A stretch of 64,000 bases of DNA from Clostridiales bacterium (GCA_004554585.1 SFLH01000004.1:62001-126000), one strand, 5' to 3'; shown: positions 40,741 to 49,871, counted from the first letter of the stretch. The notes: generated by a model from the letters alone, not told the origin. A program made the numbers and translations.

Positions 40741-41519
40741 GGGCTCACCTCCTGCCAGGGCAGCGAGACGGTTTGCTGCGCGGTATAACCGGGGGCCCGG
40801 CACCGGATCGTCAAGGTGTCACCGGGGGCCAGCGTAGAAAATTCCAGACAGCCGTAGTCTGCGTTGGGAGAGAACTTGCTCCCGCCGGATCCGGCTTGGT
40901 AGGGAGTGCCGCTGTTGTCCAGACCGTCCAGTGTCTCCAGACCATAGTAAGGGTCGCGGAAGGGATTTTTGTTGTAGCAGACGGCATAGACCCCGGCGAT
41001 GTAGCCGTCGGGCTCCTTCGGGACAAGGTACTTGCCGGTCTTCTTCTGAATGAGGGTCACGCCGTAGAGGTCGATCACATCCCCGTTGGGCAGGGTGAAG
41101 GTCACATCCAGGGGAGCGGCGGTCTCTATGGTGGGGTCGATGTCGCGGAAGTGGGTGTTGCTGTGCAGGAGGTCTCCCCGGGCAATCAGGCTGTTGACAC
41201 ACCCATAGAGCTGCTGTGGCAGCAACAGGGCCAGCAGCACAGCCCCGATCAGCACCAGGACAAGGGCACCCCGGGAGAGGATGAGCCAGCCCAAGGGGAA
41301 CTCCCGGTTCAGGGCGCTGCCCACCTCCTGGGGGTCTCCCATGGCCGCCAGGGCGCGCGCCTGGGCCTGCTCGGGGGGATGGCCCGCTGCCTCCAGGGCT
41401 TCTGCGTGGTCCTGCAAGTGACATTCCAGCTCCCAGCGCACGTTTTGCCGTTCCTTGGCGGTGGCGTGGCGGAGGTAGCGGACCACGGCTTGACAATAGG
41501 GACGGTACCAAGGTTCCAT
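40737..41519 (-). CDS. HAAS / permease-prefix domain membrane protein, first copy (A1)
   Basis: 260 residues. Cytoplasmic HAAS-type domain 1-78 (ERQNVRWELECHLQDHAEAL, AQARALAAMGDPQEVGSAL), membrane helix ~88-110, and an extracytoplasmic region ending SLPWQEVSP, almost the same ending as the 39333 paralogue. AAAGGAGGACGCC precedes the ATG at 41519. First gene of the operon, directly behind the large inverted repeat. Confidence 0.8.
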   Translation of the reverse strand: MEPWYRPYCQAVVRYLRHATAKERQNVRWELECHLQDHAEALEAAGHPPEQAQARALAAMGDPQEVGSALNREFPLGWLILSRGALVLVLIGAVLLALLLPQQLYGCVNSLIARGDLLHSNTHFRDIDPTIETAAPLDVTFTLPNGDVIDLYGVTLIQKKTGKYLVPKEPDGYIAGVYAVCYNKNPFRDPYYGLETLDGLDNSGTPYQAGSGGSKFSPNADYGCLEFSTLAPGDTLTIRCRAPGYTAQQTVSLPWQEVSP

Positions 41520-41540
41520 AGGCGTCCTCCTTTCTGACAG

Positions 41541-41585
41541 ATACCTCGAGTTTCTAAGTATATAATACATAGAAAGTCGAGGTAT
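41541..41585. promoter_or_regulatory. 45-nt inverted repeat, probable PadR operator
   Basis: Arms 41541-41561 and 41565-41585 are complementary at 19 of 21 positions with a 3-nt centre. The repeat covers the -10, the spacer and the transcription start of the HAAS operon promoter. Confidence 0.7.
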
Positions 41586-41590
41586 GTCAA
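41562..41590 (-). promoter_or_regulatory. Promoter of the HAAS-padR operon
   Basis: On the minus strand TTGACA, 17 nt, TATTAT, buried in the 45-nt inverted repeat. Confidence 0.8.
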
Positions 41591-41594
41591 GCAG

Positions 41595-41628
41595 AAAAAA
41601 CCAGCCTGGCAAACACCAGGCTGGTTTT
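41595..41628 (-). terminator. Terminator of the metal ABC operon
   Basis: A 13-bp stem (41597-41609/41616-41628) with six T on the minus strand. It separates the ABC operon from the HAAS promoter by only 5 nt. Confidence 0.88.
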
Positions 41629-41640
41629 GCGTGAGGCGGA

Positions 41641-42486
41641 TCAGCGGGCCCGCTTGGCCAGCAGGGACAGGAAGAACCACAGGGCCAGCAGCAGGGTGAT
41701 GGAGGCGCCGGTGGAGGCGCCTAAGTAATAGGAGACCAGCAAGCCCCCAATGCCGCAGACCACGCCCCCCAGCACGGAGATCAGGTGGTACTGAGGCAGG
41801 TTCCTTGCCACGTTTCGGGCGGCGGCGCCAGGGAGGACCAGCAGGGCGTTGATGACCAGCAGGCCCACCCAGGTCATGGTGATGGTGACCACCACGGCGA
41901 TGGCGGCGGTGAAGAGGAAGTTCCGCCAGACCACGTTGATCCCCCGGCTGTCCGCCAGGGCCTGGTGGACGGAGGAGAGGATCATCTGGTTAAAGGAGGT
42001 GACCCAGAGGACGATCAGGGCCAGCAGGATGATGGCCAGCAGGCCGATCTCCCGGGGAGCCACACTGAGGATGTCGCCGATGAGCAGGTTGTTAAACTTG
42101 GTAAAGCTCTGCCCGCCCAGGGTGCTGAGAAAGATGCCCAGGGCCACGGCGGCGGAGGAGAAGACGCTGATGGCCGTGTCGCTGGCCATGTGGGTCTTCT
42201 GCCGGATGAGGGTAAAGAGCAGGGCGATGACCACGGCAAAGATCACCGCGGCCCCCACGGGCTGGGCCAGGCCGCAGATGGCGCCGATGGCCATGCCGGT
42301 GAAGGCGGAGTGGCCCAGGGCATCGGAGAAGAAGGCCATGCGGCTCTCCACCACCATGGTGGACAGCAGGCCGAAGAGGGGGGTGATAACCAGCACCGCC
42401 AAGAGGGCGTTTTTCATAAAGAGCATGGTGTCCGGGGCGGCCCACTCAAAGGGGAGCCAGGAGACCAGCCAATACCAGAAACTCAT
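41641..42486 (-). CDS. Metal ABC transporter permease (ZnuB/MntB type)
   Basis: 281 residues with about eight membrane helices, ABC-3 family: AFFSDALGHSAFTGMAIG, then VITMTWVGLLVINALLVLPGAAARN. It forms the membrane channel of a zinc or manganese importer. The ATG at 42486 overlaps the ATPase stop by 4 nt. Last gene of a solute-binding protein, ATPase, permease operon. Confidence 0.92.
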   Translation of the reverse strand: MSFWYWLVSWLPFEWAAPDTMLFMKNALLAVLVITPLFGLLSTMVVESRMAFFSDALGHSAFTGMAIGAICGLAQPVGAAVIFAVVIALLFTLIRQKTHMASDTAISVFSSAAVALGIFLSTLGGQSFTKFNNLLIGDILSVAPREIGLLAIILLALIVLWVTSFNQMILSSVHQALADSRGINVVWRNFLFTAAIAVVVTITMTWVGLLVINALLVLPGAAARNVARNLPQYHLISVLGGVVCGIGGLLVSYYLGASTGASITLLLALWFFLSLLAKRAR

Positions 42487-43268
42487 GGGGTCTGCCCTCC
42501 TTCCTCACCCAGGTTCAGGTGAAAGACCGACTGGAACTCCGAGGAGTGGAGGACCTCTGCCGGGGTGCCCACCTTCAGAATGGCCTGCTGGAGCAGGATG
42601 ACTTTGTCGGCGTACTGCCGCAGGGTGGAGAAGTCGTGGGTGGAGAAGAGGATGGACAGGTCATAGGTCTGCCGGATCTCGTCCAGCATGTCCATGAGCA
42701 GGTGCTCGCCCCCCACGTCCACCCCGGACAAAGGCTCGTCCAGGATGAGAATCTGGGGAATGGGCTCCAGGGCCAGGGCCAGCAGCACACGCTGGAGCTC
42801 CCCGCCGGACAGGGCGCCGATGGGCTTGTGCAGCAGGGCCTCCCCGTGGACCCGCTCCAAGCACTCACTGACCTTCTCCCGCAGGGATTTGGGCACCGGC
42901 AGGAAAACCGGCCAGCGGCTGATGGCGGCGGCGAAAAAGTCCAGGACGCTGATGGGATAGCCCCGGTCAAAGCTGGGGCTCTGGGGCACATAGCCGATTT
43001 TGGGGTGGCTGGGGTAGCCCCCCGCCAGTTCAAAGCGGATGGAGCCGGTGTAGGGGATCTGCCCCAAAATGCTGCGGAAGAGGGAGGACTTGCCCGCCCC
43101 GTTGGGGCCGATGAGGGCCACGATCTCCCGGCAGTTGAGCTGGAAGGAGATCTCCCGCAGAATGCTCTCCCCCTCCAGGGTCACCCCCAGGTCCTTCACC
43201 TGCAGCCGGCAGGTGCCCGGCTTGCCCGGCATGGGGATACGGCTGTGGGTCTGCTTGGCAAATCTCAT
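42483..43268 (-). CDS. Metal ABC transporter ATP-binding protein (ZnuC/MntA type)
   Basis: 261 residues. Walker A GPNGAGKSS, Q-loop YVPQSPSFDRGYPISV, signature LSGGELQRVLLALAL, Walker B ILILDEPLSGVD, and switch STHDF. The N-terminus carries ~20 extra residues before the first beta strand. The ATG at 43268 overlaps the znuA-type stop. Confidence 0.93.
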   Translation of the reverse strand: MRFAKQTHSRIPMPGKPGTCRLQVKDLGVTLEGESILREISFQLNCREIVALIGPNGAGKSSLFRSILGQIPYTGSIRFELAGGYPSHPKIGYVPQSPSFDRGYPISVLDFFAAAISRWPVFLPVPKSLREKVSECLERVHGEALLHKPIGALSGGELQRVLLALALEPIPQILILDEPLSGVDVGGEHLLMDMLDEIRQTYDLSILFSTHDFSTLRQYADKVILLQQAILKVGTPAEVLHSSEFQSVFHLNLGEEGGQTP

Positions 43269-44209
43269 TGGTAGGCCTCCAGAATGGTCTCCACGTTGGC
43301 CTGGAGCAGGTCCAGATAGACCTCGATGCCGGGGTCGGCGTCGGTCTGGACGCTCATCATCAGGTCCAGGGTATAGATGGGCACCCCGCACTCCCGGTGG
43401 ATGATCTGGGCGGCGGCATCGGCCCCGTTGACCTCGGTGAAGATGGCGGGGATTTGGTGGGTCTGGATGTCAGAGACGATCTCGGCCACCTCCTTGGCAG
43501 AGGCCTCGCTGCCCGCCTCCTCCTCGATGGCCCGGAGAATGGTTAGGTCAAAGGCTTCGGCGAAGTAGGAAAAGCCGTCGTGGAAGGTGACCAGCTCCCG
43601 GCAGGTCAAGTCGGCCAGCTGAGGCTTGAGCAGGTCATAGGCCTGCTTGACCTGGTCCTGGGCCAGCTGGGCGTTGGTTTCATACAGGGCGGCATTGGCC
43701 GGGTCGGCCTGGGCCAGGCCAGCGGCCAGGTTGGCGATCATCTGGCAGGCCCGGTTGGGGTCCAGCCAGATGTGGGGGTCGGCCTCGTGCTCGTGGCCGT
43801 CGGGAAGGGTATCGCCCTCATGGTCGTGGTCCAGCCCCGCATACTCCCGCAGGGTGATGTTCTGGGAGCAGTCGATCTGAGGGGTGTCGGCCACGGCGGA
43901 CAGGGCGTCAGCCATGGACTCCTCCAGCCCGGCGCCACTGAGCAGGATGGCGTCGGCGCTCTCCAGTAACTCCATATCCTTGACGGTGAGGGTATAGTCG
44001 TGCAGGCAGCTGATGGGCTCGTCGATCATCAGGGAGACCTGAATCCCCGGGGCCCCCTGGGTCACTGCGTAGGCAAAGAGGTAGACGGGGTAGGTGGTGG
44101 CCACGACGGCAAAGCTGTCCTGGTCAGTGTCCTCCTGGGCGGGCGCGGGTCCGCAGGCGGCCAGCAGCAGGCACAGGGCCAGCAGAAGCGGCAGGATTTT
44201 TCGCAGCAT
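43265..44209 (-). CDS. Metal ABC transporter substrate-binding lipoprotein (ZnuA type)
   Basis: 314 residues. Lipobox LLLAAC with Cys19. A cluster-9 binding protein: TTYPVYLFAYAVT, a His/Asp-rich loop (DHDHEGD...GHEHEADPHIWLDP) between the second and third metal ligands, the ligand in TFHDGFSYFAEAF, and PAIFTEVNGAD late in the protein. The His-rich loop favours zinc over manganese. It is the first gene of the operon, after AAAGGAGTTC. Confidence 0.93.
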   Translation of the reverse strand: MLRKILPLLLALCLLLAACGPAPAQEDTDQDSFAVVATTYPVYLFAYAVTQGAPGIQVSLMIDEPISCLHDYTLTVKDMELLESADAILLSGAGLEESMADALSAVADTPQIDCSQNITLREYAGLDHDHEGDTLPDGHEHEADPHIWLDPNRACQMIANLAAGLAQADPANAALYETNAQLAQDQVKQAYDLLKPQLADLTCRELVTFHDGFSYFAEAFDLTILRAIEEEAGSEASAKEVAEIVSDIQTHQIPAIFTEVNGADAAAQIIHRECGVPIYTLDLMMSVQTDADPGIEVYLDLLQANVETILEAYQ

Positions 44210-44255
44210 GAATGAACTCCTTTCTGAAGAACCGGAGATATTTCAATAACACCTC

Positions 44256-44284
44256 ATTATACCGCAGAGAACGACATTTGTAAA
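44256..44284 (-). promoter_or_regulatory. Promoter of the metal ABC operon
   Basis: On the minus strand TTTACA, 17 nt, TATAAT. I see no convincing Zur palindrome around it. Confidence 0.8.
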
Positions 44285-44324
44285 ACAAAAAGTGCGCGGC
44301 CGCCGTCTCTCCCAAAGCAGAGAA

Positions 44325-44367
44325 CAAAACGCGGACCCGCCCTTGTGGACGGGTCCGCGTTGTTTTT
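44325..44367. terminator. Terminator of hppA
   Basis: AACGCGGACCCG (44328-44339) pairs with CGGGTCCGCGTT (44350-44361). The minus strand then reads TTGTTC, the plus strand six T; hppA ends 28 nt away. Confidence 0.75.
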
Positions 44368-44389
44368 TGTTGTGTGCTCTGTGTTTCGC

Positions 44390-46513
44390 TTACAGCAGGT
44401 GGAACGCCAGCACCAGGCCGGAGAACACGATGGAAACGGTGGAGCAGAGCTTGATAAGGATGTTCAGAGAGGGGCCGGAGGTATCCTTGAAGGGATCGCC
44501 CACAGTGTCGCCTACGACAGCGGCCTTGTGCTGGTCGGAACCCTTGCCGCCGTGGTTGCCCCGCTCAATGTACTTCTTGGCGTTGTCCCAAGCGCCGCCG
44601 GCGTTGGACATGAACACGGCCATGGCGAAACCGGTGACTGACACGCCGCCCAGCAGGCCGACCACACCAGTGGGGCCGAGGATCAGGCCGGTGATAATGG
44701 GCACGATGATGGCCAGCAGAGCGGGAGCGACCATCTCATGCAGAGCGCCCTTGGTGCACAGGGAGACGCACTTGGCATAGTCGGGGTCAGCCTTGCCCTC
44801 CATGATGCCGGTGATCTCACGGAACTGACGGCGGACTTCCACCACGATGGACTGGGCAGCCTTCTGCACGGAGCTCATGGTCATGGCGGAGAAGACGAAG
44901 GTCAGCATGGCGCCGATGAACAGACCAACCAGCACGGTGGGGCTGGTGAGGGTGAAGTTCAGGGTCTCCACGGTACGGGTCTGCACGATGTTGACGTAGG
45001 AAACCAGCAGAGCCAGAGCGGTCAGGGAAGCAGAGCCGATGGCGAAGCCCTTACCGGTAGCAGCGGTGGTGTTGCCCAGGGAGTCCAGAGCGTCGGTACG
45101 GTCACGGACTTCCTCAGGCAGGCCGGACATCTCGGCGATGCCGCCGGCGTTGTCGGCCACGGGGCCATAGGCGTCGGTGGCCAGGGTGATGCCCAGGGTA
45201 GAGAGCATGCCGACACCGGCGATGCCGATGCCATACAGGCCCTTGTTGAAGGCGTCGGTGAAGGCGCCGGAAGCGTCCACGATGTTCACGGAGCCGCCGG
45301 CAGCGAAGTAAGCCACCAGGATGGCCACGGCCACGATCAGGATGGAGGCGATGGTGGACATCAGGCCCAGGGAGATACCACCGATGATGATGGTGGCAGC
45401 GCCGGTCTCAGAAGCGGCAGCCAGCTTCTTGGTGGGCTTGTAGTTGTCGGAGGTGAAGTACTCGGTGAAGTAGCCGATGGCGGTACCACCAATCAGGCCG
45501 CACAGGATGGCGATGAAGACACCCCAGGAGCCGTTCTCAGGCCCAATGATGAAGTAGGTCAGGGGGATGGCCACGATGGCGGACAGGACAGCGGCGGTGT
45601 AAGTACCGGTACGCAGAGAAGTCAGCAGGCTCTTCTGGGTGGCGTCCTCCTTGGTTTTGACCAGGAAGGAACCGATGATGGAGCAGATGATGCCGCACAC
45701 GGCCAGAGCCACGGGCAGCAGCATGCCCTGCCAGCCGTAGCCAGCGCAAGCACCCAGAGAGAAGGTAGCCAGGATGGAGCCAACGTAGGACTCGTACAGG
45801 TCGGCACCCATGCCGGCCACGTCGCCCACGTTGTCGCCCACGTTGTCGGCGATGGTGGCGGGGTTGCGGGGGTCATCCTCGGGGATGCCAGCCTCAACTT
45901 TACCCACCAGGTCAGCGCCCACGTCAGCGGCCTTGGTGTAGATACCGCCGCCCACACGGGCAAACAGGGCCATAAAGGAGGCGCCCATGCCGTTCATCAC
46001 GATGATGTTGCCCAGGGCAACAGGATCGCTGATGCCGGCACCAAAGCGCAGGATGGTGAACCAGATGGTGATGTCCAGGATGCCCAGACCCACCACGGTG
46101 AAGCCCATGACGGAGCCGGAGGAGAAGGCCACCCGCAGGCCCCGGTTCAGACTTTCAGAAGCAGCCTGCGCAGTCCGGGCGTTGGAATTGGTGGCGATCT
46201 TCATGCCGATCAGGCCGGCCAGCATGGACCAGATACCGCCGGTGAGGAAGGCGAAGGGGGTGAACTTAGACAGCATTTCCCCACCGCTGCCGAAGGCAAT
46301 GATCAGCAGGATGATGAAGACCACCACGAACACTTTGGCCACGGTGGAGTACTGATGCTTCAGATAGGCGTTGGCACCCTCGCGGATGGACTGCGCGATC
46401 TTCTGCATCGTGGCGTTGCCCTCGGAGTAGGACATGACTTTCTTGCGTTGGATCACAGCAAACAGCAGCGCCAGCACTGCGCCGATGAAGCCGATCCATA
46501 GATACTTTTCCAC
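44390..46513 (-). CDS. hppA: Membrane-bound ion-pumping pyrophosphatase
   Basis: 707 residues, about sixteen helices. It couples PPi hydrolysis to export of H+ or Na+. The substrate-site signatures DVGADLVGKVE, DNVGDNVGD and SNAGGAWDNAKKYIE are intact. GNTTAATGKG has Ala where K+-independent enzymes have Lys, which marks the K+-dependent class, many of whose members pump Na+. Start: GTG at 46513 lies 8 nt after AGGAG; GTG at 46522 is only 1 nt from it. The neighbouring Trk system fits an ion-homeostasis cluster. Confidence 0.93.
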   Translation of the reverse strand: MEKYLWIGFIGAVLALLFAVIQRKKVMSYSEGNATMQKIAQSIREGANAYLKHQYSTVAKVFVVVFIILLIIAFGSGGEMLSKFTPFAFLTGGIWSMLAGLIGMKIATNSNARTAQAASESLNRGLRVAFSSGSVMGFTVVGLGILDITIWFTILRFGAGISDPVALGNIIVMNGMGASFMALFARVGGGIYTKAADVGADLVGKVEAGIPEDDPRNPATIADNVGDNVGDVAGMGADLYESYVGSILATFSLGACAGYGWQGMLLPVALAVCGIICSIIGSFLVKTKEDATQKSLLTSLRTGTYTAAVLSAIVAIPLTYFIIGPENGSWGVFIAILCGLIGGTAIGYFTEYFTSDNYKPTKKLAAASETGAATIIIGGISLGLMSTIASILIVAVAILVAYFAAGGSVNIVDASGAFTDAFNKGLYGIGIAGVGMLSTLGITLATDAYGPVADNAGGIAEMSGLPEEVRDRTDALDSLGNTTAATGKGFAIGSASLTALALLVSYVNIVQTRTVETLNFTLTSPTVLVGLFIGAMLTFVFSAMTMSSVQKAAQSIVVEVRRQFREITGIMEGKADPDYAKCVSLCTKGALHEMVAPALLAIIVPIITGLILGPTGVVGLLGGVSVTGFAMAVFMSNAGGAWDNAKKYIERGNHGGKGSDQHKAAVVGDTVGDPFKDTSGPSLNILIKLCSTVSIVFSGLVLAFHLL

Positions 46514-46579
46514 GAACGACACTCCTTTTCTTTTCTTGCATTGTCCGGGAACGACAATGCTGACACGTATAACACAAAG

Positions 46580-46617
46580 ATTTTAGCATAATGCCAGAGA
46601 TTTGCAAGCCTCTGGCA
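46580..46617 (-). promoter_or_regulatory. Promoter of hppA with overlapping palindrome
   Basis: On the minus strand TTGCAA (46602-46607), 16 nt, TAAAAT (46580-46585). TGCCAGAG (46592-46599) and CTCTGGCA (46610-46617) form an 8-bp inverted repeat around the -35, either an operator or a hairpin ending trkH read-through. Confidence 0.6.
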
Positions 46618-46683
46618 CTTTTTTTCTTCTCTTTTAAAAAGATTTCATAAATGCGACAAAAAAAGCCAGCGGGAAATTGAGCA

Positions 46684-46712
46684 AAAAGGGCAGAGTTACA
46701 AAGCCCCTTTGT
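46684..46712 (-). terminator. Possible terminator of trkH
   Basis: On the minus strand AAAGGGGC, 11-nt loop, GCCCTTTTT. Confidence 0.45.
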
Positions 46713-46716
46713 TTCC

Positions 46717-48153
46717 TCAATTCCGCCGCCAGGTGGCCGGCTGCAGGAGAATGAGGATGGGGAAGATCTCCAGACGGCCGATGAGCATGGCCACGGAGAG
46801 CACCACCTTGCTTAGGCCGGAAAAGGCGGCGAAATTCCCCATGGGCCCCACGGCCTCCAGGCCCGGGCCGATGTTACTCAGGCAGGCCAGGGCAGCCGTG
46901 CAGGTGGTGGTCATGGAAAATCCGTCCAAGCTGACGATCAGGCAGGTTCCGCCCAGCACCAGGAAGAAGCAGGTGAAGAACACAAAGACGGTGTTTAAGG
47001 TGTCCTCATCCACGGTCTTGCCGTCCAGCTTGACCACCTTCACCACCCGGGGGTGGGACAGGCGGCGCAGGGACCGGTGGGCGCAGCGGACCATGAGCAG
47101 CACCCGGGAGGCCTTCAGGCCGCCGGCGGTGCTGCCGGCGCAGCCGCCCAGGAACATGAGCAAAATCAGCACGAATTGGGACAGAGTAGGCCAGAGGGCA
47201 AAATCCGTGGTGGCAAACCCAGTGGTAGAGACGATGGTGGCCACTTGGAAGCAGGTGTCCAGCAGGGCGCGCCCGGCAGAGTCGTAGGAGGGGAGAATGT
47301 TCACGAAAATGATTCCCACAGACAGCGCCACCGCCAGCAGGAAAAAGCGCAGTTCGTCGCTGCCCAGGGCCTGCCGGATCCGGCCGGTGATGACCAGGAA
47401 GAACAGGGCAAAGTTCAGGGAACACAGGAGCATGAAAATGGTGATGATGATCTCGCAGGCGGGCAGGCCATAGGCGGCAATGCTGGTGTTCATCACCGAA
47501 AAGCCGCCGGTACAGACGGTGGCAAAGGTGGTGACTACGGAGTCATACAGGGGCATGCCGGCAATGCACAGGGCGATGATCTCAATCACCGTCAGGGCGA
47601 TATAGATCAGGTAGAGGATGCGGGCGGACAGGGCGGTTTTGGGCACCAGTTTGTTGCTCACCGGGCCGGTGGCTTCGGCCTGGACCAGCACCTGGGTGCG
47701 CCCGCCCACCTTGGGCAGGAAAGCCAGGGTGAAGATGAGCACCCCCATGCCTCCGATCCAGGAGGAGAAGGAGCGCCAGAAGAGGATGCCCCGGGGTAGA
47801 GGCTCCACGGCGGTGAGGATGGAAGCGCCGGTGGTGGTAAAGCCCGAGACGATCTCGAAGAAGCAGTCGATGTAGGAGGCGAATTCCCCCGAAAACCAAA
47901 AGGGCAGGGCACCGAAAAGGCTTAGGACCAGCCAGATCAGCCCCACCACGGCAAAGCCCTCCCGGGAGTAGAAGTCGGGCCGGGCCCGCAGGCGGACCAG
48001 TAGGGTCCCCAGCACGCCGACGATCAAGATGGTGAAAAAGAAGGGGCGGGGATCTTCCCGGTAGATCAAGCTGACGGTCATGGGCAGCAGCAGGCACAGG
48101 GCCTCCAGCTGCAGCGTGCGCCCCAGGGTGCGTAGCATGAGCTTATAATTCAT
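46717..48153 (-). CDS. trkH: Trk/Ktr potassium uptake channel subunit TrkH
   Basis: 478 residues with four M1-P-M2 repeats; selectivity-filter elements include SGFTTTGAS, TVCTGGFS, VSTTGFATTD and LSNIGPGLEAV, each with the conserved glycine. It imports K+ with TrkA as the gating subunit. The ATG at 48153 is chosen for MNYKLMLRTLGR, although the ribosome site is weak; the upstream in-frame region is unlike the family. It lies 129 nt after trkA on the same strand, with a 9-bp hairpin in the gap. Confidence 0.93.
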   Translation of the reverse strand: MNYKLMLRTLGRTLQLEALCLLLPMTVSLIYREDPRPFFFTILIVGVLGTLLVRLRARPDFYSREGFAVVGLIWLVLSLFGALPFWFSGEFASYIDCFFEIVSGFTTTGASILTAVEPLPRGILFWRSFSSWIGGMGVLIFTLAFLPKVGGRTQVLVQAEATGPVSNKLVPKTALSARILYLIYIALTVIEIIALCIAGMPLYDSVVTTFATVCTGGFSVMNTSIAAYGLPACEIIITIFMLLCSLNFALFFLVITGRIRQALGSDELRFFLLAVALSVGIIFVNILPSYDSAGRALLDTCFQVATIVSTTGFATTDFALWPTLSQFVLILLMFLGGCAGSTAGGLKASRVLLMVRCAHRSLRRLSHPRVVKVVKLDGKTVDEDTLNTVFVFFTCFFLVLGGTCLIVSLDGFSMTTTCTAALACLSNIGPGLEAVGPMGNFAAFSGLSKVVLSVAMLIGRLEIFPILILLQPATWRRN

Positions 48154-48282
48154 AGTGCAACAAACGTCAAAGGCGGGGAGAGCTCCTCCGATCCCCGGCC
48201 AGTCGGGGGAAGCCTCCGAAAACAGGAACAACAAGACAACACCAGGAGGCCGCCGGGGCAGGAGGCCTCCTGTGATGGAACA

Positions 48283-49647
48283 TCAAGAATTGACAAAGAT
48301 ATCCCGGAACGCCTGGATGCCCTTGCCATGGGAGATGACAATGACCCGGTCTCCGGCGGACAAGACGGTGTTGCCCGAAGGGATGACTACATGGTCCTCG
48401 TGGAGCAGGGCCACGATGAGGAAACCCTTGCGGATCTCCAGATCTTTTAGGGGGATGCCCAGATTGGGCGTGCTGTCCCGGAGAATGAACTCAGCGGCCT
48501 CCGCGTCGGTGTCGGCGATGCGGTGTAGGGAGATCATGACGCTGCCACTTTTGTCCTGCAGGCCACGGACCAGGCGGAGGATACGGGCCACAGTGATGAG
48601 CTTGGGGGCCACCACGCAGTCCAGACCGGCTGCCTGGACCACTTCGGAGTAGTTGATGCGGTTGCACTTGGCCACCACCTTGCGCACCCCTTGTTGCTGG
48701 GCGTACAGGGCGGAGAGGAGATTGTCCTCGTCTCGGCCGGTCAGGGCGATGAAGGCGTCGTTGTTGGTGAAGTGCTCGGAGTGAAGCAGCTCCTGGTCGG
48801 TGCCGTCCCCGTGGAGGATGAGGGCCTCGGGCAGCCACTCGGACAGGGCACGGCAGTGCTCCGGATTGTTTTCCACCAGGGTCACCCGCACGCCCATGGA
48901 CAGGAGCATTTTGGACAGGTAGTGGGAGATCCGGCTGCCGCCGATGAGGAAGGCCGAGTGAATGCGGGGCAGATCCCGGCCCAGGGTGCGCAGGTAGGCG
49001 GACAGGTCTTTGGGGGAGCCGGTGACATACAGCTTATCACCCACTTGGGGCACAAAATCGCCGTTGGGGACGATGACTTCCCCTTTTCGCTCGGCAGCGG
49101 AGAAGAGGATGGACAGGTCGCTGTTGCGGCTGAACAGCACGGACAGAGGAATGCCCACCATGGGGTCCCCCTCGCGGACGCGGATGCCCAGCATCTCCAC
49201 CTTGCCCCGGAAGAAGGTGTCCACGTTGGCTGCCGCGGGGAAGCGAAGCAGGCGGGAAATTTCCAGGGCGGTGGAGTACTCGGGGTTGATGACGGCGTCT
49301 ACGTTCAGCTCCCGCTGTAGGGCAGCCAGATCGTCGGTGTATACCACGTCTCGAATCCGGGCGATGGTGTAGCCGGCGCCCAGGCGCTTGGCGGTCAGGC
49401 AGCAGAGCATGTTCACCTCGTCCAGATTGGTGGTGGCCAGAACCAGGTCGGCGTCCTCGGCCCCCGCCTCCCGCAGGACGGAGGGAGCCGCGCCGGGACC
49501 TTTGATGCACATTACGTCCAGGGTGTCGCTGGCCCGTTGGATGGCGTCCTTGTCGCTGTCGATGATGGTGATGTTGTGGTCCTCCCGAGAGAGATAGGAG
49601 GCCAGGGTGGAACCCACTTTGCCGGCGCCGACAATGATGATATTCAA
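48283..49647 (-). CDS. trkA: Trk potassium uptake regulatory subunit TrkA
   Basis: 454 residues: two RCK (NAD-binding and C-terminal) modules in tandem. First nucleotide loop MNIIIVGAGKVGSTLASYL; second module opens SAFLIGGSRISHYLSKML (GxSxxS). The TTG at 49647 lies 7 nt after AGGAGG and gives the family start; no better codon exists. It binds NAD(H)/ATP and gates TrkH, encoded next. Confidence 0.94.
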   Translation of the reverse strand: MNIIIVGAGKVGSTLASYLSREDHNITIIDSDKDAIQRASDTLDVMCIKGPGAAPSVLREAGAEDADLVLATTNLDEVNMLCCLTAKRLGAGYTIARIRDVVYTDDLAALQRELNVDAVINPEYSTALEISRLLRFPAAANVDTFFRGKVEMLGIRVREGDPMVGIPLSVLFSRNSDLSILFSAAERKGEVIVPNGDFVPQVGDKLYVTGSPKDLSAYLRTLGRDLPRIHSAFLIGGSRISHYLSKMLLSMGVRVTLVENNPEHCRALSEWLPEALILHGDGTDQELLHSEHFTNNDAFIALTGRDEDNLLSALYAQQQGVRKVVAKCNRINYSEVVQAAGLDCVVAPKLITVARILRLVRGLQDKSGSVMISLHRIADTDAEAAEFILRDSTPNLGIPLKDLEIRKGFLIVALLHEDHVVIPSGNTVLSAGDRVIVISHGKGIQAFRDIFVNS

Positions 49648-49716
49648 GCAGCATCCTCCTTCCCCGAAGCGGGCAAGCCCGTCGAAAAGGGTCTGTATCA
49701 CGAAAAAATCAACCAC

Positions 49717-49745
49717 ATCATAGCACACAATCCCCAAAGACGCAA
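49717..49745 (-). promoter_or_regulatory. Promoter of trkA-trkH
   Basis: On the minus strand TTGCGT, 17 nt, TATGAT. Confidence 0.7.
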
Positions 49746-49787
49746 TTCAGAAGGTGCCCAATATTTTCCTATGGCAGAGGGATTCTG

Positions 49788-49816
49788 TTTCAAAATAGCA
49801 AAAACTATGCTATACT
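49788..49816 (+). promoter_or_regulatory. Promoter of the MATE transporter gene
   Basis: TTTCAA, 17 nt, TATACT. Confidence 0.7.
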
Positions 49817-49871
49817 AGAAAAAATTCCGCCTTAAGGCGGTGGGAAAGACCAAAAGAGAGGAGGGATAGCT

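Noticed and set aside
44738..46501. 587-codon plus-strand frame opposite hppA
   Set aside because: Translation is His/Gly/Gln-rich with no fold signal, while the minus strand encodes a complete membrane pyrophosphatase.
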